Source of the DNA: an uncultured Bacilli bacterium
Lineage (GTDB): Bacteria > Bacillota_I > Bacilli_A > RF39 > UBA660
Direction: 5' to 3'
Assembly (NCBI GenBank): GCA_934141245.1
Contig: CAKPCB010000004.1
Span: 1-64,000, forward strand
Length of the DNA stretch: 64,000 bases
In this document: positions 8,243 to 15,922 of the stretch, piece after piece
Position numbering within the stretch: the first letter of the stretch is position 1
How the letters are laid out: each line of letters starts with the position of its first letter
Made by a program: the position numbers and the translations under genes
Notes under the pieces: model-generated
The model's input: only the letters and a program-made list of their open reading frames with translations
Told to the model about the DNA's origin: nothing
Database searches by the model: none

Positions 8243-9844
8243 GTGATATTAAGAAAACCATATGCATTTTTAATAAAGTATTTTAGATTAATACATGCTG
8301 TTTTAGCTTTACTAATGCTTTTTACTATTTATAAAGCAAACACATTCTATAAGTTTATTATTGAATATATTAGACAAAGTAATTATTTAAAGTTATATAT
8401 TGAGCCTAGCATACATTCTGTTGGAATACTGATTTTTTTAATCATTATTCTGATAATATCAATATTTTCATCAATAATTATTTTAATGAATAAGAAAAAA
8501 AAGCCAATTGGTTTTTACTTCATATCAATAATATTTTACTTCGCATTTTTGATATTTTTGATATTATATAATTCACAGCTATATAGTTTACTATTAAATA
8601 GAAGTTCATTAAAGATAATGAATATTTATAGGGATTTTTCCAACATATTTTATTTATTACAATTTCCAATCTTGTTTATTTGTGTGTTAAGAGCAATTGG
8701 ATTTAACGTAAAAAAGTTTAACTTTGAGCAAGACTTAAAGGAATTAAACATAAGTGAAGAGGATAGAGAAGAGTTTGAAGTTTCGCTTGAGGTTGATACT
8801 GATAACTTTAAAATGAGATTGAGACGCTCTATAAGAATATTTAAATATATAATAAAAGAGAATAAAAAACTATTGTTATTTGTATTAACAGCACTAATAT
8901 CAATATTTGTAGTAAAAATAACATTAAACATTTTCATTTACGATAAAGTTTATAAACAAAGAGAAAATTTTAGACATGGATACTTAGAGTTTAATGTAAT
9001 AAATAGTTATGTCACACAATTTGATTATTCAATGGAAACAATTTCCGATGGAAAAATATATTATGTAGTTATATTTGATGTAAAAAACAATTCTAATGAA
9101 AGTCAAAAAATTAATACTAACAATATATACTTAAATTTAAATAAGGCAAGTTTAGTTCAACCAAACATAAAAATCTATCAAAAATTTATAGATCTAGGTG
9201 TGGGATATTCATCACAATTATTGGCAAAGAATTCTACTAATAGATATATTTTGGTATATGAGGCCGACAAAAATACAACTGTATCCAAGATTGCTTTACA
9301 CTTTTTAAAAAGTTATACTTTAAAAAACGGAAAACTAAAGTATGAGTACACAAAAGTCAAATTAAACCCAATAAAACTAGACAATATAGCTAATTCTAGT
9401 GAGGCAAAACTAGAAAACACTTTGGAAATGAAAGATAACATTTTGGGTAGAATTACAATGAATGTTTCTAATTTTGAAATATCTAACATAGCAGAATATC
9501 AGTATAAAAAAGTTATAAATAAAAAAGAATATACATTTACAGGGTTGATACAGCCAACTACTAGCAATTATTATGATAAGAAAATAATGAAATTACAAAT
9601 GAATATTGAGTTTGATTCTACTATCAATAAAAATGCAATTGATAGATTTCTAGGAAAATACTGTTCAATAAGATATTATAAAGGTGAAAGAAAATTTGTA
9701 AGTGCATTTAAAGGAAAAGATTTAACTCCTGATTCAATTAAAGACTATAAGTATATAGAAGTTCCAGCTGAAATAAATGATGCTGATCGTATTTATATGG
9801 ATATAATAATAAGAAATATGAAGTATTCGTATCAACTTAAGTAG
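8243..9844 (+). CDS. Multi-pass membrane protein with large external domain, function unknown
   Basis: I do not recognise a family. From the chosen start there are about 533 residues: four hydrophobic helices in the first 150 residues, a charged cytoplasmic stretch rich in Glu and Lys (about 155-195), a fifth helix near 210-230, then about 300 residues that look like two extracytoplasmic beta-rich domains. One segment (YYVVIFDVKNNSNESQKINT) recalls DUF4352-type immunoglobulin-like modules, a weak resemblance. The GTG at 8243 is chosen because AGGGTGAT (8231-8237... ) precedes it at normal spacing; an in-frame ATG at 8237 lies inside that site. It stands alone between the LysM gene and a convergent small membrane protein gene. 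Confidence 0.6.
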   Translation: MILRKPYAFLIKYFRLIHAVLALLMLFTIYKANTFYKFIIEYIRQSNYLKLYIEPSIHSVGILIFLIIILIISIFSSIIILMNKKKKPIGFYFISIIFYFAFLIFLILYNSQLYSLLLNRSSLKIMNIYRDFSNIFYLLQFPILFICVLRAIGFNVKKFNFEQDLKELNISEEDREEFEVSLEVDTDNFKMRLRRSIRIFKYIIKENKKLLLFVLTALISIFVVKITLNIFIYDKVYKQRENFRHGYLEFNVINSYVTQFDYSMETISDGKIYYVVIFDVKNNSNESQKINTNNIYLNLNKASLVQPNIKIYQKFIDLGVGYSSQLLAKNSTNRYILVYEADKNTTVSKIALHFLKSYTLKNGKLKYEYTKVKLNPIKLDNIANSSEAKLENTLEMKDNILGRITMNVSNFEISNIAEYQYKKVINKKEYTFTGLIQPTTSNYYDKKIMKLQMNIEFDSTINKNAIDRFLGKYCSIRYYKGERKFVSAFKGKDLTPDSIKDYKYIEVPAEINDADRIYMDIIIRNMKYSYQLK

Positions 9845-9900
9845 TAAAAAATTAATAAAAGTGTAAATTGTGTACAAAAATTGTAATGTAGACTGTAAAT

Positions 9901-10269
9901 TTACAGTATTGATGTTTCCTCAATGAATAAACTTTTATCAGTTATTTGTACATATAAAAGCATTAGTAAAGATAAAATTGAAATTATATATGCGACATTT
10001 CTAATTCCTAAATTCGGATCATTATCACTTTTAGATTGCATTTCTTGATAGTTTAGATACCAATAGTATAGTGTAACTAATATACTACATATTAATATTA
10101 TTATATAAATATTTCTTGAAAAATTAATGTTACTCTTGTCTTTATTTAATATCGAAGTTTCAATATTAAAGTCAGCAACCCAAGCAAAAACATTTAATAT
10201 TACAAATAGAATTCTTATTTCTTCTTGTACGTGTAAATTGTTTATTATTTTAATTTGACCTATATTCAT
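9901..10269 (-). CDS. Small membrane protein, function unknown
   Basis: A 122-residue hydrophobic protein, read from the ATG at 10269, with a weak first helix (about 22-42) and two clear helices (about 52-73 and 93-113). A TTG at 10293 is an alternative start; neither has a visible ribosome site. No family is recognised. It lies downstream of the PRPP synthase gene, beyond that gene's terminator, and its AT-rich start region leaves translation uncertain. Confidence 0.45.
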   Translation of the reverse strand: MNIGQIKIINNLHVQEEIRILFVILNVFAWVADFNIETSILNKDKSNINFSRNIYIIILICSILVTLYYWYLNYQEMQSKSDNDPNLGIRNVAYIISILSLLMLLYVQITDKSLFIEETSIL

Positions 10270-10290
10270 ATTTAATTTTATATTATTTAA

Positions 10291-10334
10291 CAAAAAAATA
10301 TGTTAATGACATTGTGCCACTAACATATTTTTTT
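10291..10334 (-). terminator. Terminator of the PRPP synthase gene
   Basis: ATATGTTA (10298-10305) and TAACATAT (10321-10328) form the stem; on the minus strand the T-run is the complement of 10292-10298. It overlaps the last codons of the gene. Confidence 0.75.
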
Positions 10335-11442
10335 ACTTGCTATGTCTTTTTGATGCTGCTAATGATAGTATTTTTTGTTTACTGCTACCATTAACTAAAT
10401 CTTCAATATCAACATTTCGATTAAATTTATCAATTATTTTTGCAATATATTTTGAACAGTCAACAATTTCAATCCAATCTTTTGATTGAATTTCATCTGG
10501 GATATAAGATAGATTTGTTGTATATAATTTATTAAACATATTTTTAGAAAAAGCTTCATCAAAAACCTTAATACTACTTAGACCTTGTGATAATAATGTG
10601 AATGTTGTTATTAGGTATATCCTGTTGGCGCCTCTTTCCTTTAGGTTTTCTGCAACTTCAATCATTGACTGACCAGAAGCGATCATGTCATCTACTATAA
10701 GAATATCTTTTCCGTCCAATGGCTTTCCTAAATATTCATGTGCTACTATAGGGTGTTTACCTTTACTTATTATTGAATAATCACGTCTTTTGTGGAAAAT
10801 ACCAACATCTACATTTAATGCATCAGCATAATACGCGGCTCTGTCGACTGCACCATTATCAGGACTTATAATCATTAGATTATCAATATCTATATCTTCA
10901 TCACGTATTAGTTTTTTTAATATAGAATATGTTGGATAAAGATTTTCAAAAGGGCCTTTACACATTGCCGTTTGAACTGTCGAATCATGTACGTCAAATG
11001 TAATAACTCTGTTTACACCTAAATTTTCTAATTCACGTAAAGCAACTCCACAATCTAGAGATTCATTACCTTTGCGTTTATGTTGCCTTGATGAATATAG
11101 TAAAGGCATTATTACATTTGTCCTACTTGGCTGTAAACATAATGATGAAACAACACGTTTTAAGTCTTGAAAGTGATCATCATAGCTTTTATGATTTTCA
11201 AATCCATACATGTTGTAAGTTTCACTATAATTTCCAACATCACAGAAAATATATACATCTTGACCAACTATGTTTGCAGTCTTGTGTGCTTTTCCTTCAC
11301 TATTATTAAATCTTACAATTTCAGTTGTTGCAAGCATATCATATTCACAATTTCTTATAACCTTAAGATGCTCATGAACAAGATTTCCTAGTTTTTCACA
11401 ATTTGGCATTATCAATAGTTTTAAATCATCTTTTTCTTTCAT
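10333..11442 (-). CDS. prs: Ribose-phosphate pyrophosphokinase (PRPP synthase), long variant
   Basis: A 369-residue protein making PRPP from ribose-5-phosphate and ATP for nucleotide, His and Trp synthesis. Seen: the N-terminal Pribosyltran_N-like domain with SRQHKRKGNE, the flexible-loop region, VITFDVHDST, and the ribose-5-phosphate loop ILIVDDMIASGQSM. In standard enzymes this loop reads DDxxDTxGT, so the second Asp is Ala and the ATP-side motif is altered. The protein is also about 50 residues longer than B. subtilis Prs. This matches the long Clostridia-type paralog (DDMISSGES) that I recall as annotated PRPP synthase. Activity is probable but not certain. AGGTAAG-type sequence GGGAGG lies before the ATG. 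Confidence 0.8.
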   Translation of the reverse strand: MKEKDDLKLLIMPNCEKLGNLVHEHLKVIRNCEYDMLATTEIVRFNNSEGKAHKTANIVGQDVYIFCDVGNYSETYNMYGFENHKSYDDHFQDLKRVVSSLCLQPSRTNVIMPLLYSSRQHKRKGNESLDCGVALRELENLGVNRVITFDVHDSTVQTAMCKGPFENLYPTYSILKKLIRDEDIDIDNLMIISPDNGAVDRAAYYADALNVDVGIFHKRRDYSIISKGKHPIVAHEYLGKPLDGKDILIVDDMIASGQSMIEVAENLKERGANRIYLITTFTLLSQGLSSIKVFDEAFSKNMFNKLYTTNLSYIPDEIQSKDWIEIVDCSKYIAKIIDKFNRNVDIEDLVNGSSKQKILSLAASKRHSK

Positions 11443-11462
11443 TCTTACCTCCCCAAAATAAA

Positions 11463-11519
11463 AGACTCTTTACAAGTTTGATTATATATTTAATAAAACC
11501 ACCTTTCTAAAGAGTTCTC
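11463..11519 (-). promoter_or_regulatory. Inverted repeat in the prs leader
   Basis: On the minus strand ACTCTTTA (plus 11508-11515 region) and TAAAGAGT (plus 11466-11473 region) can pair across about 35 bases, with TCTTTTATTTT after it, shortly before the prs ribosome site. It may be an attenuator or a processing hairpin. No known purine or PRPP riboswitch core was recognised. Confidence 0.35.
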
Positions 11520-11664
11520 ATAAGAAAAGTTTAACATATTTTTAGAATATAAAAAATCAAAAAATGCATATAATTTAAATTTTATAGTTTATATAAACAA
11601 ATTTTATATATAATCCTTAGTATATTAATAAAATATTAATCAATAATATTAAAAGGGTGATTTT

Positions 11665-12372
11665 ATGAGTTTTTATAGCACTGTTTTTAGAACTGTTGCA
11701 TCAGCTCTTTCTCTTTTTGTCTTATGTAAAATTATGGGTAGAAAACAAATTGGTCAGTTAAATATATTTGATTATGTGGTTGGTATAACAATTGGTTCAA
11801 TTGCTGCTGTTATGTCAACTGATAAAGAGATTAGTTGTGAAACATGTATTATTGCTATGGGTGTACTAGCATTAATAGAAGTTTTAATTTCTTTAGCTAC
11901 TACTAAAAGCATTAAATTAAGACGAATACTAACAGGAACTCCTATAGTATTAATTGAAGAAGGAAAAATAATAGAAGATGGTTTAAATAAGGCAAGATTT
12001 GATGTTAATGATCTACTGCAAGAATGTAGAAGCAATGGGCATTTTGATATAAGTAAAATTCAATATGCATTAATGGAAGCAAACGGAAGATTAAGTTTTT
12101 TGCTTAAATCTAAATATGATTCAATTACACCAAGTGATATGAAATTAAAGGTATCAAATCAAGGCTTATGTGCTAATTTAATTATTGATGGTAACATAAT
12201 GCACGAGAACTTAAAGAAAATTGGTAAAGATAAAACTTGGTTACTTGCAAGATTAAAAACAGAAAAAATAGATGATTATAGAAAAATACTATTACTATCT
12301 TGTGATATAAATGAAAAATTTTCTATATACTTTAAGTCTGTTCCGTTAAAAAAATCACATATAATAGAATAA
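11665..12372 (+). CDS. DUF421 (YetF-like) membrane protein
   Basis: A 235-residue protein with three N-terminal membrane helices (about 6-24, 34-53 and 60-78). The family landmarks are FVLCKIMGRKQIGQLNIFDYVVGITIGSIAA, given here only as its parts LCKIMGRKQIGQL and VGITIGSIAA, then the cytoplasmic DUF421 domain with RFDVNDLLQECRSNG and YALMEANGRLSFL. YetF-type proteins are widespread in spore formers, where some relatives (SpoVAE-neighbour and GerW-like 2Duf proteins) protect the spore membrane. The role here is unknown. AAAGGGTGAT supports the ATG. Confidence 0.85.
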   Translation: MSFYSTVFRTVASALSLFVLCKIMGRKQIGQLNIFDYVVGITIGSIAAVMSTDKEISCETCIIAMGVLALIEVLISLATTKSIKLRRILTGTPIVLIEEGKIIEDGLNKARFDVNDLLQECRSNGHFDISKIQYALMEANGRLSFLLKSKYDSITPSDMKLKVSNQGLCANLIIDGNIMHENLKKIGKDKTWLLARLKTEKIDDYRKILLLSCDINEKFSIYFKSVPLKKSHIIE

Positions 12373-12428
12373 TAAATTTTTTTTTGTTAATACTAAGAGT
12401 ATCATATGGGATATATGATTAAGTTTCA

Positions 12429-12456
12429 AAAGTCCACAAAAGTGGTCTTTTTCTTT
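12429..12456 (+). terminator. Terminator after the DUF421 gene
   Basis: CCAC, loop AAAA and GTGG (12434-12445), flanked by pairing AAAG and CTTT, precede a T-rich tract. Confidence 0.75.
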
Positions 12457-12510
12457 TGCTTATTTTGTATTATTATTGTATAATGATATTGCTGAATAAG
12501 GAGTGATAAA

Positions 12511-12987
12511 ATGAAATATTTAAAAAAACATAGATTTACTACTTTGGTTATAATTGCTTTTACAGTAGTAGTATTGATACTTGCATTTGTATGGAGGGCC
12601 TTTTTCTCTAATGGAGGTAATCCAGTTTATGGAAATAGATTGGATGGAATGGAAAAAGTGGAAATTTCTAAAAAAACAATTGATGAAGTATCCAGCGAAT
12701 TAAAAAAGAATGATAAGGTAAAAAAAGTTACTTCTAATATAAGTGGAAAAACATTCGATATAGTAATAACTGTAAATGATGATGTGTCTTTATCATCAGC
12801 AAAAGAAATAGGTAATAATAGTTTTAGTAAGTTAAGTGAAGATCAAATTAATTATTATTCAATTCAAGTATTTATAAAAAAAGATGATGAGAAGAAAAAT
12901 GATTTTCCAATAATTGGCTATAAGCAAAGAGGAACAAAAACTTTAATTTGGACAAAAGACAGACAGGTGACATCTGATGAAAAATAA
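12511..12987 (+). CDS. Single-pass membrane protein, function unknown
   Basis: A 158-residue protein with one N-terminal helix (about 10-31) and an external alpha/beta domain of about 125 residues (VEISKKTIDEVSSELKKNDK, then two strands with KTFDIVITVND). No family is recognised with confidence. It starts a run of envelope genes: its end overlaps the next gene by 11 bases, pointing to coupled translation with the sensor protein. AAGGAGTGAT marks the start. Confidence 0.6.
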   Translation: MKYLKKHRFTTLVIIAFTVVVLILAFVWRAFFSNGGNPVYGNRLDGMEKVEISKKTIDEVSSELKKNDKVKKVTSNISGKTFDIVITVNDDVSLSSAKEIGNNSFSKLSEDQINYYSIQVFIKKDDEKKNDFPIIGYKQRGTKTLIWTKDRQVTSDEK

Positions 12988-15013
12988 TAAGAAGTTTTTA
13001 ATAGGTATTGTTTCTTTAATAGTAATAGTTTTGTTAATTGCTGTATATATATATTATATTAGAGAAGACTCTAATTCATTTACTGTTTCAGAACGTAATT
13101 GGTTAAGTGAAAATAGAAATGTTAGGGAAAACTTTGAAATAATAAGCGATTATCCAATATATGGTGAAGATGGCGTTTTTAATGACTTTATAGAATCGCT
13201 TGAAGATGCTACAAATCTTGAATTTAATGTTATACCATATTATAAAAGTATAAAAACAACTAGTAATGACTATAAGTTTAAAATTGTAAAAGAGTATAAT
13301 GATATAAAAAGTAATGATATATTGCTTAACGAAGATGTGTATGTTGTTATTGGTAAATCCGAAGAGAAACTAAATGAAATAAGGGATTTTGAAAATCTTG
13401 TGTTGGGTGTATTTAATGATGATGTAGGTGATATAAGTTACTATTTAAAGTCGGGAAGAAACTTAACATATAAAACATATGATGATTCATCTAAATTATT
13501 CTCTGCACTTGATGCGAATGAAGTAGATATGATTGCTGTTCCAAATATTATGTTTTTAGACAAAATAATAGTGAATGATAATTATTATATAAACTATGTA
13601 TTAACAGAAATGAGTAATAAAATAGTATTATCGTTAAAAGATAATAATAGTAAACTAAATAATATTATAAAAAAACATTTTCAAAATTGGACAGAAAAAT
13701 CATTTGTAGAAAAATATAACAAAAAGTTGCTTGATTATTATGTTGAAAAAAATAAAATTAACGATAAAACAAAATCAAATATTTTATCTAAAACTTACAC
13801 ATATGGATTTGTTGAAAATTATCCTTATGAAGCTCTTGTAAGGGGAAATTTTGTTGGTATTAGTGCTGAATATGTTAACAGAATAATGAGACTTAGCAAT
13901 ATTGAATTTGAATTTAAAAAGTATAAGACTGTCAATGAATTAAAAACAGCAGCTAATAACAAAGAAATTGATATGTTCTTTAATTATTATAACTGGGATA
14001 TAGATTCATATAAAAAGACAACCTCACCTTTTATAGAAAAATATTCAGTTTTAGGTAATTTATCAGATTATAATATTGTTAATTCATTTGAAAGTATGCG
14101 CGGAAAAAAGATAAAAGTAATGCATGATACTGCATTATATAGTTTCTTTAAGAATAACAGTAAAGCTAATATATCAACAGTTAAAAATATTAAACAATTG
14201 TCAAAGCAAGAACAAGGTAAATTAATTGTTGTAGACAATGAAACATATAATTATTATAGAAATACTAAGTTTAAAAAATATGAATTATTATATACTGATA
14301 CTATGACTAATGATTATAATTTTATGATAAAGGATTCTAACAGCGATTTTTATGATTTGTTTAATTATATAATAACAACAAATTCATATTATAACTATAG
14401 AAACAATGGATTAAATAGTTTGGATGTATCAATATTAAATCAAAAAACATTTAAAGGATTATATTTTTCATTAATAATAATAATTGTATTACCAGTATTA
14501 TTAGGCTTTATTGCTTTTAACATTTATAAAAAGAGAAAAGCAGTAAAAACTTTGAAAAAAGAAGAGAGAAAGAAATACACAGATATGCTTACTTCATTAA
14601 AAAACCGTAATTATTTGAATTTTAATATAAATAATTGGAATGCAAGTAAAAAGTATCCACAAGCAATAGTTATAATTGATTTAAATAATATTAATTACGT
14701 AAATGAGAACTATGGATATAAAAAGGGCGATAATTTGATAGTAAAAGCAGCTGGATTGTTAGTAAACACACAATTGGAAAAAAGTGAAATTATAAGAACT
14801 GATGGTAATGAATTTTTGATATATCTAGTTGGATACAGTGAACAGCAAATATCTGCTTATACTAAAAAACTGTCAAAAGAATTAAAAACCTTACCATATG
14901 GTTTTGGTGCTGCTATAGGTTACAGTATGATAATTGATGATATTAAAACAATTGATGATGCTATAAACGAGGCAACACTTGACATGAGAAATGATAAAGA
15001 GGGGTATAAGTAG
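12977..15013 (+). CDS. Membrane sensor with two solute-binding domains and a degenerate GGDEF domain
   Basis: A 678-residue protein: N-terminal membrane helix (7-27), two periplasmic-binding-protein type 3 domains (about 45-245 and 265-485), a second helix (about 491-513) and a cytoplasmic GGDEF domain (about 525-678). The GGDEF start LTSLKNRNYLN and the metal-site IDLNNINYVN are present, but the signature reads DGNEF (609-613) in place of GG[DE]EF: the third-position acid that binds metal is Asn. It is therefore probably not an active diguanylate cyclase and may instead bind GTP or act by contact. Ligand class is likely an amino acid or small metabolite, by family. Overlaps the upstream gene; the BrkB gene starts right after its stop. 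Confidence 0.75.
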   Translation: MKNNKKFLIGIVSLIVIVLLIAVYIYYIREDSNSFTVSERNWLSENRNVRENFEIISDYPIYGEDGVFNDFIESLEDATNLEFNVIPYYKSIKTTSNDYKFKIVKEYNDIKSNDILLNEDVYVVIGKSEEKLNEIRDFENLVLGVFNDDVGDISYYLKSGRNLTYKTYDDSSKLFSALDANEVDMIAVPNIMFLDKIIVNDNYYINYVLTEMSNKIVLSLKDNNSKLNNIIKKHFQNWTEKSFVEKYNKKLLDYYVEKNKINDKTKSNILSKTYTYGFVENYPYEALVRGNFVGISAEYVNRIMRLSNIEFEFKKYKTVNELKTAANNKEIDMFFNYYNWDIDSYKKTTSPFIEKYSVLGNLSDYNIVNSFESMRGKKIKVMHDTALYSFFKNNSKANISTVKNIKQLSKQEQGKLIVVDNETYNYYRNTKFKKYELLYTDTMTNDYNFMIKDSNSDFYDLFNYIITTNSYYNYRNNGLNSLDVSILNQKTFKGLYFSLIIIIVLPVLLGFIAFNIYKKRKAVKTLKKEERKKYTDMLTSLKNRNYLNFNINNWNASKKYPQAIVIIDLNNINYVNENYGYKKGDNLIVKAAGLLVNTQLEKSEIIRTDGNEFLIYLVGYSEQQISAYTKKLSKELKTLPYGFGAAIGYSMIIDDIKTIDDAINEATLDMRNDKEGYK

Positions 15014-15862
15014 TTGGAAAAGCTAAGAAGTAGAATTGTGTTATTAAAGGAACGATTAATATATAACATAAAAAAACCAGAAATGAGGGTGTTACCTGGT
15101 CAGTTGTCTTTCTTCTTCTTAATGACATTAATTCCACTTATTGCTTTAATAGGTGGATTAATATCATTATTTGATTTACCATATCATTCTATTTCTGATG
15201 TATTGAATAGTTATTTTCCAAATGGAACGGCTAATTTGTTAGAGGTTATATCATCTAAGGTAGATTTGAATTTTAATTTAATTATATTCTTTGCATCATC
15301 AATAGTTCTTGCTTCTAATGGTCCTCATTCAATGATAATTGCGTCTAATAAAATTTATAAAGTGGAAGATAGCGGTTATTTTAGAAGAAGAGCTAAAGCG
15401 CTTCTTCTAACACTTGTAATAATTATACTATTACTATTCTTATTGTGCATACCTTTATTTGGCGATACAATATTTAAATTTATAGCATATTTTGATTCGA
15501 CTTCAAGAATAAAAAACTTCTGCTTATTGCTATATAAATATTTAAAATATCCATTATCTTTCGTTTTTGTTTATTATTTAATAAAGATAATATATATTTT
15601 ATCCCCAGATAAGAAAATAGATAGAAGGAATGTCACTTATGGTGCATTATTTACATCTGTATCATGGGTATTAGTAACCCAAATTTATTCGTGGTATGTT
15701 GAAAATTTTAGCAATTATACAACATTTTATGGTGGTATTTCTAGTATACTAATACTTATGACATGGTTATACTTTATATCATATATTTTTGTGTTAGGTA
15801 TGGCACTTAATGAAACTAAATATGAACTTTCATCAAACATAGAAAAAGGAAAAAACAATTAA
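15014..15862 (+). CDS. YihY/BrkB family inner membrane protein
   Basis: A 282-residue protein with six membrane helices and the family features: RVLPGQLSFFFLMTLIPL near the first helix, SSIVLASNGPHSMIIASNKIY in the second third, and TYGALFTSVSWVLVTQIYSWYV with YGGISSILILMTWLYFISYI toward the end. The family was once called ribonuclease BN in error; its role is thought to be transport or envelope-related. TTG is used as start immediately after the previous stop (AGAGGGGTATAAG acts as ribosome site), so it is translated as part of the same operon as the sensor protein. Confidence 0.85.
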   Translation: MEKLRSRIVLLKERLIYNIKKPEMRVLPGQLSFFFLMTLIPLIALIGGLISLFDLPYHSISDVLNSYFPNGTANLLEVISSKVDLNFNLIIFFASSIVLASNGPHSMIIASNKIYKVEDSGYFRRRAKALLLTLVIIILLLFLLCIPLFGDTIFKFIAYFDSTSRIKNFCLLLYKYLKYPLSFVFVYYLIKIIYILSPDKKIDRRNVTYGALFTSVSWVLVTQIYSWYVENFSNYTTFYGGISSILILMTWLYFISYIFVLGMALNETKYELSSNIEKGKNN

Positions 15863-15884
15863 TAAGTTTTGGTCCTTTTTTTTT
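15845..15884 (+). terminator. Terminator after the BrkB gene
   Basis: AAAGGA (15845-15850) with AAAAC pairs with GTTTT and TCCTTT (15873-15878), and a T-run follows. Confidence 0.7.
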
Positions 15885-15894
15885 AAAAATAATA

Positions 15895-15903
15895 TGGTAT
15901 AAT
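15895..15903 (+). promoter_or_regulatory. Extended -10 promoter of ltaS
   Basis: TGGTATAAT lies 20 bases before the ltaS start; identical or near-identical elements precede der, cca, the RNHCP gene and sufC. Confidence 0.6.
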
Positions 15904-15922
15904 CTTAGGTGAAGGTGTTAAT

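Noticed and set aside
9891..9904. Palindrome CTGTAAATTTACAG as an operator or terminator
   Set aside because: It lies between convergent genes without a T-run, and AT-rich palindromes of this length are common here.
11443..11664. Known riboswitch upstream of prs
   Set aside because: No purine, PRPP or ppGpp riboswitch core could be recognised; only a simple inverted repeat is seen.
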